Assembly: GCF_014844075.1 (NCBI RefSeq)
Contig: NZ_CP062165.1
Location: 7,254,001-7,318,000 of the forward strand
Length of the DNA stretch: 64,000 nt
Source of the DNA: Paenibacillus sp. JNUCC-31
GTDB taxonomy: Bacteria > Bacillota > Bacilli > Paenibacillales > Paenibacillaceae
Reading direction: 5' to 3'
The position numbers and the translations under genes are program-made. Every line of letters starts with the position of its first letter. Positions within the stretch are counted from its first letter, which is position 1. Positions 29,921 to 38,615 of the stretch are shown in pieces. Below the pieces are notes generated by a model, which ran no database searches, was not told the DNA's origin, and was given only the letters and a program-made list of their open reading frames with translations.

Positions 29921-30934
29921 ATGCAAATTACGAGACATCCGGATAATCCTATTGTCGTTCCGGGCGGCTATGAATGGCGAAAGGTTACGGTCTTCAATCC
30001 TGCAGTCATCATTGATAACGGCAAATTTTATATGATTGAGCGCACCGCAGGGTCCCTGACGCCATGTAAGAATTACCTGGGGCTGCTTGAGAGCGAAGAT
30101 GGCGTAAACTTTACCCATGTGAGGGATGAGCCGATTGTGACGCCCGATATGCTGGGTTTCCCTTATGGCAGTGTACAGGACCCGCGAATTGTCAAAATCG
30201 AAGGCACATTCTATTTGAACTACGCCCTGCGCCCTTGTGCAATGAGCTATTATCCTACTGGGGCAGGTGTTCCCTTGCGCTCTATTCCGGAATATCCGGA
30301 CGGATGGGGGGAAGAGGAGGGGCATTGGCTGACCCGATCCTCTATTCTAAAATCGGATAACCTGTTGGATTGGGAGTTTGTGGCAGACACGACACCACTT
30401 GATATCAATGACCGGGACAACATTCTGTTCCCCGAGAAAATAGGCGGCAAATTCGTGCTGCTTCGCCGTCCCGAGGAATATGTGGGAGAAGCTTATGGAA
30501 CAGATAAAGCGGCCATGTGGATTACCTACTCCGAGGATCTTGTGAACTGGGAAGAGCCCAAGCTGCTCGCCACCGCCGGAAGCCTGTCCTGGGAATCGCG
30601 GAAGATTGGAGGCTCCACGCCACCGGTACGCACGGACAAGGGCTGGCTGGTACTCTATCACGGCGTTGATGAGGACATTGTCTACCGCGTGGGGGCGATG
30701 CTGCTGGATTTGGAGCAGCCGGAGAAAATTATTGCCCGGACAGCGAATTTTATTATGGAGCCGGAGACGTATTATGAGAAGTTTGGGTTCCAGATTCCGA
30801 ATGTCATCTTCCCAACCGGAAATGTGGTCAAAGACGGACTGCTCTATATCTATTACGGGGTAACGGATACAGCGATTGCGCTCGCAACGGTTCCTTTGGA
30901 TGAGCTGGTGGAGCATATTCTCCAGGAAGCGTAG
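29921..30934 (+). CDS. GH130 beta-mannoside phosphorylase or hydrolase
   Basis: 337 residues from the ATG at 29921 after GGAGGG; the frame open further upstream overlaps the receptor gene and is not used. Five-bladed beta-propeller family. Recognisable blades: HPDNPIVVPGGYEWRKVTVF with NPAVI, GSVQDPRIVKIEGTFYL and the C-terminal VKDGLLYIYYGVTDTAIALA. Most members split beta-1,2- or beta-1,4-mannosidic bonds with phosphate, giving mannose 1-phosphate; some are hydrolases. With GH125 in the same locus, a Man-GlcNAc type core glycan is a fair guess. Terminal gene of the importer operon. Confidence 0.9.
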   Translation: MQITRHPDNPIVVPGGYEWRKVTVFNPAVIIDNGKFYMIERTAGSLTPCKNYLGLLESEDGVNFTHVRDEPIVTPDMLGFPYGSVQDPRIVKIEGTFYLNYALRPCAMSYYPTGAGVPLRSIPEYPDGWGEEEGHWLTRSSILKSDNLLDWEFVADTTPLDINDRDNILFPEKIGGKFVLLRRPEEYVGEAYGTDKAAMWITYSEDLVNWEEPKLLATAGSLSWESRKIGGSTPPVRTDKGWLVLYHGVDEDIVYRVGAMLLDLEQPEKIIARTANFIMEPETYYEKFGFQIPNVIFPTGNVVKDGLLYIYYGVTDTAIALATVPLDELVEHILQEA

Positions 30935-31017
30935 TAGCAAAATAACCACAAAATGAAGCTTAGCTTCAAGCATAAGGATTTATGTGCTTGGCGTTGTAAT
31001 GTAAGCTTTCCAGAAAG

Positions 31018-31032
31018 GGCGGAAGGTCCGCC
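31018..31032. terminator. Short GC-rich hairpin between converging genes
   Basis: GGCGGA AGG TCCGCC, a perfect six-pair stem; read leftward it is followed by CTTTC, so it may weakly end the AraC-type gene. A second palindrome, TGAAGCTTAGCTTCA (30954-30968), lies just after GH130. Confidence 0.45.
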
Positions 31033-31035
31033 AAC

Positions 31036-33372
31036 TTAAACCGGTCTTTTCGCGGCAGCCCCCTTCAAGGCATGTTCCTTGCGGTACTGCCCTGGCGTCA
31101 GACCGGTTTCTTTTTTGAACTTGCGAATGAAATTCGGCGTATCCAAATAACCGACCTGTTCAATTATTTCTTTGAGCGGTGCACTAGTGCTCTGTAGCAG
31201 CCGTATGACCTCATCCACACGCCGCTGCCAGATATATTGTGAGAAATTGCTGCCGGTTTTATCTTTGAAGCTACGGCTTAAATAAGAGGTTGAAATGGCA
31301 AACTTAAGCGCCACATGCTCCAGGCTGAGGGTGTAGTCTGCGAACTGCCTGTCCACATAAGCCAGAATGTCTTCCATTAATGAAGGCTCGCTTGTCTCCT
31401 TATTCTGTTCGACCTGCGCGCAGATAGCAGAAGCCAAAGAGAGCAGACGGTTCTCAAGCTCTTCGAGGGTTTCAAAGGAGGTCAATTCCGGCATGTTGGC
31501 GAACACTTCGTTCATGCCAAACTCAGAGGCTGTGCGCAAAAAAACGTTCAGCAAATCGAAGCAGATGCAGCGCAGCAAATGCACCTGCAGCGGCTCGTCT
31601 TTGATTTTATCAATGTTATCAGCAATCATCTGGGCGGCTACCGATTCATTGCCCTGCTTCAGACTCTGCTCCAGCTTCAGCATGGATTTACGCGGAATCC
31701 AGAAGCTCTGAGCAGCGGAAGGAACCAGTTCAGCGAGCTGCTCGAAGTAAGACACCTGCCCGCTGCGCCGGATCATCCGGTGCTCCAGAGCTGCCGCGGC
31801 TTCGATGAAGGATTGATTAAGGAGAGCCAGATCCCGATAGGCCGTACCAACTCCGATACTCAGAGACAGCTGCGAGTGTTTGCGGATTACCTCAAGAATG
31901 GCTTCAATAACCTGCTCCATCCGTCTGTGAACCGGTATATCCATATCGTCGGCAAGCGAAATAATCAGGGCAAACTGGTCCTTAACCGAGAATTCCACAC
32001 CGAAGATCTGTGCATCGGGACCGGACAGACATACATTGCTCAGTATTTCCTGCAACAGATGGCGTTCCTGCCAGAACTTGTCGCCTGGCAGAGTTTCATC
32101 CCAGGATAGGATTGCCGAGAAATAGAGACCTTTTCCTTGAGGATGCTTGAAGCCTGCGCTGAGGATCATCTGCTCAATTTCAGGATCATCCGGCTTGCCG
32201 TGCTTGAGCAGCAGCAGCATGCACTGATTCCGGACGAAGGGTTCCTGAAGATCAATTCTGGCACTGTAATCGTGGAGAGTCTGCCGTATCCATTCCCATT
32301 CATTGCGGAGCTTGGGAGCATCAGGGCCACTTCCTCTCAGCTTCGCGAATTCCATTAGATCCCTAATTGGATGGTACTGTCGTTTGGCCAGCAGCAGTGC
32401 GGCAGCTATGCCGGTAATGACTGTTATACAGAAGACAATCAGAATCAGGGTCTGGACATGGGCGACACGACTGAAAAACTGGAAGCTTGGCATCGTTGTC
32501 ACATAGGTCCAGCCATTTTCTTCAGATTGTACGGAAACGACGGAGTATGATTCCCCGTCCAGCTCCAGGTTATGAATACCTGGTTCAAGTGCGGATAAAT
32601 TTCCAAGCTCGTCCTGGGGGAGGCTGACGCCATGGTTGTTCGCTGTTAGCACCTCTCCGGAGGGACCAAAAATATAGCTGCTGCCCGAAAAATCACTCAG
32701 AATTGAATCCATGACCCCGGTAAGATTGGATTCTTTCATTAAATAGAGAACGGTCCCGTATGGATACGGGTCATTCGGTTTAATGGGTACGAGCATGACG
32801 AGCATCGGATCCTTGCGGGAATTGACCGTTACATTCTCAGCGGGACGTACCAAGGGCTGCCGGGTTTCATTCAAATCTCGTCGCAATTCTTCCGAGGTCC
32901 AGTGCTCGAACTGATAATAGGAATCAAAGGTGACATGAAGATTAGCCAGACCGCGGTATGAATAGATGTTGGAATCGCCATGAAAATAGAGAAGCAGATC
33001 CTCTGCTATGTTGCTGCTGGCTTTGTAATTCGCCAGTGTCTGAATCGCCTCCAGGCTGTAATAGGGATGCCGTACCATATAGGGGGTCAGATGCCTGTCA
33101 TAGGCGATTCTCCCCGCTAGTTCCTGAAGCTCCTTCATACGGGTATCAATGGTGCTCTTCACCTGATTGAGCTGATTGACATTGGATTGTTCAATTTCGA
33201 CACGCAGGCCCTTGACAGCGTTCTCATAAACAAAAATGGTTACACCAGTTAGAGGGATAAGAAATATTAAGATGTAGGAAAATGCATATTTCAGCAGAAG
33301 CCTTGATTTGAAATGATTCCAGCTGAGCCGGAACCTTTTGAGCAAGGATGGCTTGAGTGCCGGATTTGCCAT
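31036..33372 (-). CDS. Membrane-bound AraC-family regulator (YesS-like)
   Basis: 778 residues. A first membrane helix (about 29-50) and a second (about 305-330, TLILIVFCITVITGIAAALLLA) enclose an extracellular sensor of Cache type. The cytoplasmic part has a long linker and ends in a double AraC helix-turn-helix (about 675-765: YTLSLEHVALKFAISTSYLS and QVGYLDTPNFIRKFKKETG). There is no kinase or receiver domain, so signal and DNA binding are joined in one protein. It sits between the mannose-glycan importer and the amino-sugar-acid operon, divergent from the latter; it could control either or both. GGAGGGA upstream of the ATG. Confidence 0.9.
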   Translation of the reverse strand: MANPALKPSLLKRFRLSWNHFKSRLLLKYAFSYILIFLIPLTGVTIFVYENAVKGLRVEIEQSNVNQLNQVKSTIDTRMKELQELAGRIAYDRHLTPYMVRHPYYSLEAIQTLANYKASSNIAEDLLLYFHGDSNIYSYRGLANLHVTFDSYYQFEHWTSEELRRDLNETRQPLVRPAENVTVNSRKDPMLVMLVPIKPNDPYPYGTVLYLMKESNLTGVMDSILSDFSGSSYIFGPSGEVLTANNHGVSLPQDELGNLSALEPGIHNLELDGESYSVVSVQSEENGWTYVTTMPSFQFFSRVAHVQTLILIVFCITVITGIAAALLLAKRQYHPIRDLMEFAKLRGSGPDAPKLRNEWEWIRQTLHDYSARIDLQEPFVRNQCMLLLLKHGKPDDPEIEQMILSAGFKHPQGKGLYFSAILSWDETLPGDKFWQERHLLQEILSNVCLSGPDAQIFGVEFSVKDQFALIISLADDMDIPVHRRMEQVIEAILEVIRKHSQLSLSIGVGTAYRDLALLNQSFIEAAAALEHRMIRRSGQVSYFEQLAELVPSAAQSFWIPRKSMLKLEQSLKQGNESVAAQMIADNIDKIKDEPLQVHLLRCICFDLLNVFLRTASEFGMNEVFANMPELTSFETLEELENRLLSLASAICAQVEQNKETSEPSLMEDILAYVDRQFADYTLSLEHVALKFAISTSYLSRSFKDKTGSNFSQYIWQRRVDEVIRLLQSTSAPLKEIIEQVGYLDTPNFIRKFKKETGLTPGQYRKEHALKGAAAKRPV

Positions 33373-33451
33373 AAAACAGTCCCTCCAGAGTTAAATATTC
33401 GGATGATAGATCTTGGGATTATAAATCACTGTTCTCTTCTAGATTACACCG

Positions 33452-33461
33452 TGCTAATATA
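33452..33461 (+). promoter_or_regulatory. Extended -10 element before the amino-sugar-acid operon
   Basis: TGCTAATATA, an extended -10 form (TGnTAATAT), also found at 44483 and 55132. Here the TAAGAAATTCTT box seen upstream at those two sites is missing. The leader to the GTG start at 33601 is about 135 bases with nothing recognisable in it. Confidence 0.55.
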
Positions 33462-33600
33462 AACATTATAACATTATAATCTTTAAAGTGGAGCAGCTCA
33501 CCACGTTTATTATTCAATTTTGAGATGTTTTGCTTCAAAGACACTAATCATCTTTTTGAATTTTTTCTGTATACCGGGGTTGAAGAAGGAGATGGGATGA

Positions 33601-34701
33601 GTGGGCACAGAGAATGTGCTGCGCAATTTGCAGCTTGTGGATGGGCGAATAATGGATATAGCCATTCAGGATGGGATTATCACCGCCATTACACCGGCAG
33701 CCCACGCGGAAGGAGAGAGCGGGCTAGACTGTACAGGGTTATATGTGTCCAGCGGATGGATTGATTTGCATGTGCACGCCGTGCCGGAGCTTGATCCCTA
33801 TGGCGATGATATCGACGAAATTGGAGTGAAGCAGGGAGTAACGACACTGGTGGATGCCGGAAGCTGTGGTGCAGATCGAATAGGAACTTTGTATACCGCA
33901 AGTCTGAAGGCTGATACCCGAGTGTTTGCTCTGTTAAATATTTCGAGAATCGGGCTTGAACGGACAGATGAATTGTCTCAGCTGGAATGGATTGACCGGG
34001 ACAAGGTTCTGGAGGCGGCAGTGACCTATCCTGAATTCATCGTCGGTCTGAAAGCCCGCATCAGCCAGAGTGTTGTCAAAGACAGCGGTATACAGCCGCT
34101 CAAGCTGGCACGCACTCTGTCGGAAGAAACGAAGCTTCCGCTCATGGTGCATATTGGCTCTGCTCCGCCCGCGATATCCGAGGTGCTGGAGCTGCTGCAA
34201 CCGGGTGATGTAATCACCCATTACCTTAACGGCAAGTCCAACAATCTGTTCCACGCGGACGGCACTCCCCTGCAAGGGTTGCTGGATGCAGCTGCCCGAG
34301 GAGTTCATCTGGATGTAGGGCATGGCACGGCGAGCTTCTCCTTCCAGATTGCAGAACAGGCCAAGGCGGCAGGCATTGCGCTGAATACCATCAGTACGGA
34401 TATCTACCGCGGCAATCGTCTTAACGGACCGGTGTACAGTATGTCAAATGTGCTGACAAAATTTTTGATTCTCGGCTACAGCCTGGAAGAGGTCATCCAA
34501 GCTGTAACAAGCAGCGCAGCGAAGTGGCTCGGCAAGCCGGAGCTTGGAGAGATAAGGGTGGGACAGCAAGCCAACCTGACTTTGTTTGCACTGGAAGCAG
34601 GTGAGAAGCAGCTTAAGGATTCGGAAGGCGATGTTCGGGTTGCGCAGTACTATATTGAGGCTAAAGGAGTCTTTACGAATGGGTCATTCATTACAGGCTA
34701 G
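33601..34701 (+). CDS. Amidohydrolase/deacetylase-type metallohydrolase (EF_0837 family)
   Basis: 366 residues from a GTG start, AAGGAGA about nine bases upstream. Amidohydrolase fold with the full metal set: DLHVHAVPELDPYG (HxH), LKARISQSVV (probable carboxylated Lys), LMVHIGSAPP and VITHYLNGK (His), TISTDIY (Asp). The family is fixed in gene sets with a SelA-like lyase and a KDGP aldolase, as here, and is thought to remove an N-acyl group from an amino-sugar derivative. First gene of a five-gene operon whose members overlap by 8-23 bases. Confidence 0.88.
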   Translation: MGTENVLRNLQLVDGRIMDIAIQDGIITAITPAAHAEGESGLDCTGLYVSSGWIDLHVHAVPELDPYGDDIDEIGVKQGVTTLVDAGSCGADRIGTLYTASLKADTRVFALLNISRIGLERTDELSQLEWIDRDKVLEAAVTYPEFIVGLKARISQSVVKDSGIQPLKLARTLSEETKLPLMVHIGSAPPAISEVLELLQPGDVITHYLNGKSNNLFHADGTPLQGLLDAAARGVHLDVGHGTASFSFQIAEQAKAAGIALNTISTDIYRGNRLNGPVYSMSNVLTKFLILGYSLEEVIQAVTSSAAKWLGKPELGEIRVGQQANLTLFALEAGEKQLKDSEGDVRVAQYYIEAKGVFTNGSFITG

Positions 34702-35791
34702 ATATGGATTGAAACGGGTTATTAATGCCAGTGGAAGAATGAGCATCCTTGGTGTTTCCGCACCAACAGATTCGGTCATGGAGGCAATGAAGCAGGGCGG
34801 ACAGCAGTACGTGGAAATTGCGGATCTTGTGGACAAATCCGGAGAATATATTGCACGACTGCTTGGTTCTGAAGGGGCGGTTGTCGTGAACTCGGCATCC
34901 AGCGGCATTGCGCTGTCGGTGGCAGCCTTTGTGACTTCCGGAGATCCAAGGCTCAGCCTTCGACTGCATCAGGAGCCGGTATTGAAAAATGAGATTATTA
35001 TGCTGAAGGGCCATAACGTGCAATATGGAGCGCCGGTCGAAACCATGGTATTTCTTGGCGGAGGCAGAGTGGTGGAAGTTGGATATGCCAATGAAGGCCG
35101 CAAAGAGCATATTGAACAGGCGATTGGTGAACGCACCGCAGCCATTCTTTATGTCAAATCCCACCACGCCGTCCAGAAGAACATGATTTCTGTAGAGGAA
35201 GCGTGGGAGGTTGCAGTGCGCAGAGGAGTGCCACTGATCGTCGATGCGGCAGCGGAAGAGGATCTGCGCAAATATGTCCAGTATTCGGATCTGGCGATTT
35301 ACAGCGGATCAAAAGCTATTGAAGGCCCTACCTCAGGCATCGTCGCCGGCAAAATGAAATATGTCGAGTGGCTAAAGGTACAGCTGCACGGGATCGGGCG
35401 CAGCATGAAGGTCGGCAAAGAGACCACCTTCGGGCTGCTTCAGGCTTTGGATGAATACCAGGACAAAGCCGACAACAGTGAACGGGAGAGACACGCGCTG
35501 GAGGCTCTTCAGCCGCTTGAGGGGCTTCCTGGAGTTTCAATCCGCATCGTGCAGGATGAAGCGGGCAGAGCGATTTTCCGTGGGCGCATCCAGATTGATT
35601 CCTCTGTTGCCGGAGTGGATGCGAGGCATGTTAATGATCGGCTGCGTGAAGGCGTAATTGCCGTATACACCAGGGATTATGGGGTTAAGCAGGGGTATTT
35701 CGATATTGATCCAAGGTCGCTTCAAGGTGATGATCTTCAGGTCATCGTCAGCAGAATACATGAAATCGTGGGGGGAAACAAGAATGAGTAA
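34679..35791 (+). CDS. PLP-dependent ammonia-lyase of the DgaE/SelA-like family
   Basis: 370 residues from the ATG at 34679 (AAAGGAG nine bases upstream), overlapping the previous gene by 23 bases. Fold type I PLP enzyme with the cofactor lysine in IYSGSKAIEGPTSG and the preceding PLIVDAAAEEDL (Asp contact). DgaE proteins convert D-glucosaminate 6-phosphate to 2-keto-3-deoxy-6-phosphogluconate with loss of ammonia. The gene resembles selenocysteine synthase but lacks that context. A product of the upstream deacetylase, once phosphorylated, would be its substrate. Family resemblance plus gene order supports the call; the exact sugar is open. Confidence 0.87.
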   Translation: MGHSLQARYGLKRVINASGRMSILGVSAPTDSVMEAMKQGGQQYVEIADLVDKSGEYIARLLGSEGAVVVNSASSGIALSVAAFVTSGDPRLSLRLHQEPVLKNEIIMLKGHNVQYGAPVETMVFLGGGRVVEVGYANEGRKEHIEQAIGERTAAILYVKSHHAVQKNMISVEEAWEVAVRRGVPLIVDAAAEEDLRKYVQYSDLAIYSGSKAIEGPTSGIVAGKMKYVEWLKVQLHGIGRSMKVGKETTFGLLQALDEYQDKADNSERERHALEALQPLEGLPGVSIRIVQDEAGRAIFRGRIQIDSSVAGVDARHVNDRLREGVIAVYTRDYGVKQGYFDIDPRSLQGDDLQVIVSRIHEIVGGNKNE

Positions 35792-36539
35792 TATTCTGCA
35801 GCGTCTATATAAGAACAGAGCCGCACTTAATGTACTGGCAGGCAGTATCGAGAACGCGAAGGAAGTGTACGAGGCTGCGGAAGGATATATTTTGGTAGGT
35901 GTGCTTTCCAAAAATTATGCTACGGCGGAGGAAGCGGCAGCCGCGATGACCCTATACGGTCAGACGATCGAGGACGCTGTATCCATCGGACTGGGGGCCG
36001 GAGACAATCGACAGGCGGCAGTTGTGGCGGAGATTGCCGCAAGTTACCCGGGAAGCCATATCAATCAGGTTTTTCCAGCAGTGGGGGCAACTCGTGCCAA
36101 TCTGGGCGCCCGAGACAGCTGGATTAACAGCCTGGTCTCTCCCTGCGGGAAGCCGGGTTATGTGAATATATCGACCGGTCCCGTCAGCTCGGGGGCGGAG
36201 GAACAGGCCCTTGTTCCGGTTCATGCCGCCATTGCGCTGGTTCGTGACATGGGCGGCAATGCGCTGAAATATTATCCCATGCAGGGGTTGCAATTGGAGG
36301 AGGAGTACCGTGCTGTTGCCAAGGCCTGCGGGGAAGCCGGATTTGCCCTGGAGCCTACGGGCGGAATCGGCTTGGATAACTTCGGACCCATTTTGGAGAT
36401 TGCACTTCAGGCTGGGGTGCCCCAGGTTATCCCGCATGTGTATTCATCTATTATTGATCCGCAGACGGGAAGTACGAACGTCCAGGATGTGGTCAGATTG
36501 CTTGAAACGATGAAATCTCTGGTGGACCGGTATGCCTAG
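35784..36539 (+). CDS. KDGP aldolase, DgaF family
   Basis: 251 residues from the ATG at 35784, sharing ATGAGTAA with the stop of the lyase gene. TIM-barrel aldolase that would split 2-keto-3-deoxy-6-phosphogluconate to pyruvate and glyceraldehyde 3-phosphate. Characteristic segments: INQVFPAVGATRANLG, VNISTGPVSSG, GGNALKYYPMQGL (Schiff-base Lys) and GFALEPTGGIGLDNF. Distinct from the short Eda type. Third gene of the operon. Confidence 0.88.
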   Translation: MSNILQRLYKNRAALNVLAGSIENAKEVYEAAEGYILVGVLSKNYATAEEAAAAMTLYGQTIEDAVSIGLGAGDNRQAAVVAEIAASYPGSHINQVFPAVGATRANLGARDSWINSLVSPCGKPGYVNISTGPVSSGAEEQALVPVHAAIALVRDMGGNALKYYPMQGLQLEEEYRAVAKACGEAGFALEPTGGIGLDNFGPILEIALQAGVPQVIPHVYSSIIDPQTGSTNVQDVVRLLETMKSLVDRYA

Positions 36540-37545
36540 GATTGCGGCTTTTGGTGAAGTAATGATGCGGCTGCAGGTCCCGGGCCATGAAACGCTGGTC
36601 CAGAGCAACAGGCTGGAGTATTCTTTTTCCGGCAGCGGGGTTAATGTAACGGCAGCACTGGCTGGGTACGGCCATAACGGTTCGCTTATTACTACCTTAC
36701 CGGAAACACCGGTTGGCGAAGCGGCAATTGCTTACTTGCGTAAACTTGGGGTGGATACCTCACTAATTAGCCGGGGAGGCAAACAGCTGGGCATGTACTT
36801 TCTGGAGAATGGCTTTGGAGCCCGCCCCGGCAGAGTCACTTACACAGATCGGCTGGGCAGCAGCTTCAATACCGCGGAGGCAGGCAATTACGATATGGTT
36901 GCTCTTGCCTCCCGGATCGACGTTCTTCATTTATGCGGAATTACGCTGTCTATGAATGATGGTGTGCGCAAGCAAATGAAACAGCTTGCTGCGGAAGTGA
37001 AAAGAGCCGGGGGCAAAGTTGTTTTTGACTGCAATTACCGTCCAGCATTATGGGGAGCGGATGGCTATGCCAAGGCCCGCCCGCATTATGAAGAACTGCT
37101 GGAGCTGACGGACCTGGTGCTGATGAATGAGAAAGATGCACTGTTTATCCTTGGCTTTGGAGCTGGAGGATATGATAGAATGACACAGTTGAAGCAGGCG
37201 ATTCCCGAAGTGGTTGAGCGCTTCGGAATCGGAACGGCAGCGGGAACCCACCGTGAGATTAACGCTGACCATACGCATTCCCTGACAGGATATATCTATC
37301 ATCAAGGTACGTTTCTGTTTTCTCGCAAGCTGACTTTCCCGGTGTATGACCGGATCGGTGCCGGTGATGCCTTTGCCAGCGCCATCATTCATGGGGAATT
37401 GCAGCAATATCCGCAGCAGCAGACGGTCAATATGGCAGCGGCAGCAGCAATGCTGGCTCATACCACTCAAGGTGATACAGCGCTTTTTACCGAGAACGAG
37501 GTACTCCGAGCGCTGTCGGACCATACCTTAGATGTTGAAAGGTAG
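36532..37545 (+). CDS. PfkB-family sugar kinase (KDG kinase-like)
   Basis: 337 residues; start overlaps the aldolase stop by 8 bases. PfkB signatures: GSGVNVTAALAGYGHNGSLI near the N-terminus and DRIGAGDAFASAIIHGE with catalytic Asp near the C-terminus; DCNYRPALWG is typical for 2-keto-3-deoxygluconate kinases. In this operon it may instead phosphorylate the amino-sugar acid before the lyase step, or KDG formed without phosphate. Both orders give the aldolase substrate. Confidence 0.88.
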   Translation: MPRIAAFGEVMMRLQVPGHETLVQSNRLEYSFSGSGVNVTAALAGYGHNGSLITTLPETPVGEAAIAYLRKLGVDTSLISRGGKQLGMYFLENGFGARPGRVTYTDRLGSSFNTAEAGNYDMVALASRIDVLHLCGITLSMNDGVRKQMKQLAAEVKRAGGKVVFDCNYRPALWGADGYAKARPHYEELLELTDLVLMNEKDALFILGFGAGGYDRMTQLKQAIPEVVERFGIGTAAGTHREINADHTHSLTGYIYHQGTFLFSRKLTFPVYDRIGAGDAFASAIIHGELQQYPQQQTVNMAAAAAMLAHTTQGDTALFTENEVLRALSDHTLDVER

Positions 37546-38278
37546 TGAACAACGAGTGTCTTTGAAACGCAAGCAAGGCCCTTTATATCAGCAAATCCAG
37601 AAAATACTCAAAGACCGGATTTTGCATGGCGTATATCCTTTAGGGAGCATCATCCCCTCCGAACCGCAGCTGGAGAAGGAATTTGGTGTCAGTAAAATGA
37701 CGGTCCGCGGCGCGGTTCAGGAGCTTTCCCAGGAAGGTTATGTACAGAAGAAAAGCGGTATTGGAACGATTGTCATGCGCAATACCTCCCATCAGAAGCT
37801 CTCTAAGGGCAAACGGTTTACAGAGCTGCTCGTAGAAGAGGGACACAAGCTGGAAAAGAAACAGCTGAAATCCCAGTTAATTTCGAATGATGCCGGTACG
37901 GAGGAATATGACCGATACGGGCCGTATTGTCAGCGAATTGAACGGCTCTATATTTTGAATGGACAGCCTTATATTCATCTGATACACTTCTTGGCTGCAG
38001 CTGCATTGCCCGGTGGAGGTATAGCAGAAATGGTCACAAACATTCAGTCGCTGTATGACTCACTGGAGGAGAACGACATTGCGCTGGAAAACTTCAGAGA
38101 CCGTTTCTTTGTAGAGAAGGCAACTCCTGAGGTGTGTCAGTTGCTGGAGATCCCACCAGGGACGCATGTGCTCAAACGCCTGCGTAACTCTTTCGATGGG
38201 GAAGGCAGACTCATTGAGCACAGTATCGGCTGCTATAACACAGAGCTTCATCACTATCTGGTCAATTACGATACTTGA
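37532..38278 (+). CDS. GntR/HutC-family regulator with UTRA domain
   Basis: 248 residues; the ATG overlaps the kinase gene by 14 bases. N-terminal GntR winged helix (LYQQIQKILKDRILHGVYPL, then PSEPQLEKEFGVSKMTVRGA) and C-terminal UTRA effector domain (YCQRIERLYILNGQPYIHLI, PPGTHVLKRLRNSFDGEGRL). UTRA proteins usually bind a phosphorylated sugar from the pathway they control, so it most likely senses an intermediate of this operon and represses it. Last gene; terminator follows. Confidence 0.9.
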   Translation: MLKGSEQRVSLKRKQGPLYQQIQKILKDRILHGVYPLGSIIPSEPQLEKEFGVSKMTVRGAVQELSQEGYVQKKSGIGTIVMRNTSHQKLSKGKRFTELLVEEGHKLEKKQLKSQLISNDAGTEEYDRYGPYCQRIERLYILNGQPYIHLIHFLAAAALPGGGIAEMVTNIQSLYDSLEENDIALENFRDRFFVEKATPEVCQLLEIPPGTHVLKRLRNSFDGEGRLIEHSIGCYNTELHHYLVNYDT

Positions 38279-38418
38279 AGCCGATTAAGCAGTTGCCGGA
38301 TAGTTCGATAAGCAGCAGCCGTGTGGTTTGAAAGATGGCGTGTGAGCGGGGCATTGCAAACGGCTTAGTACTTTAGGGGAATTAAGGTTGGCCTGAATTG
38401 AGGCTTACACCAGCAGTA

Positions 38419-38443
38419 AACCACGGAATCCCGTGGTTTTTTT
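38419..38443 (+). terminator. Terminator of the amino-sugar-acid operon
   Basis: AACCACGG and CCGTGGTT around AATC, followed by T5 and more T-rich sequence. Confidence 0.88.
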
Positions 38444-38615
38444 ATTTTATCCGTAAAAGCTCTTGTTACGTAATACGGTTCGATATGAACATGTCTGGTA
38501 CTAAATCCACAATTTACAAATTCACTAGAAACTTTTTCCTGAAACTAGCGTCTAATACTATGACTTTTTATGTAGGTAAACATTACTTGGGAGCAGAAGG
38601 AGCCAAAGACAAAGC

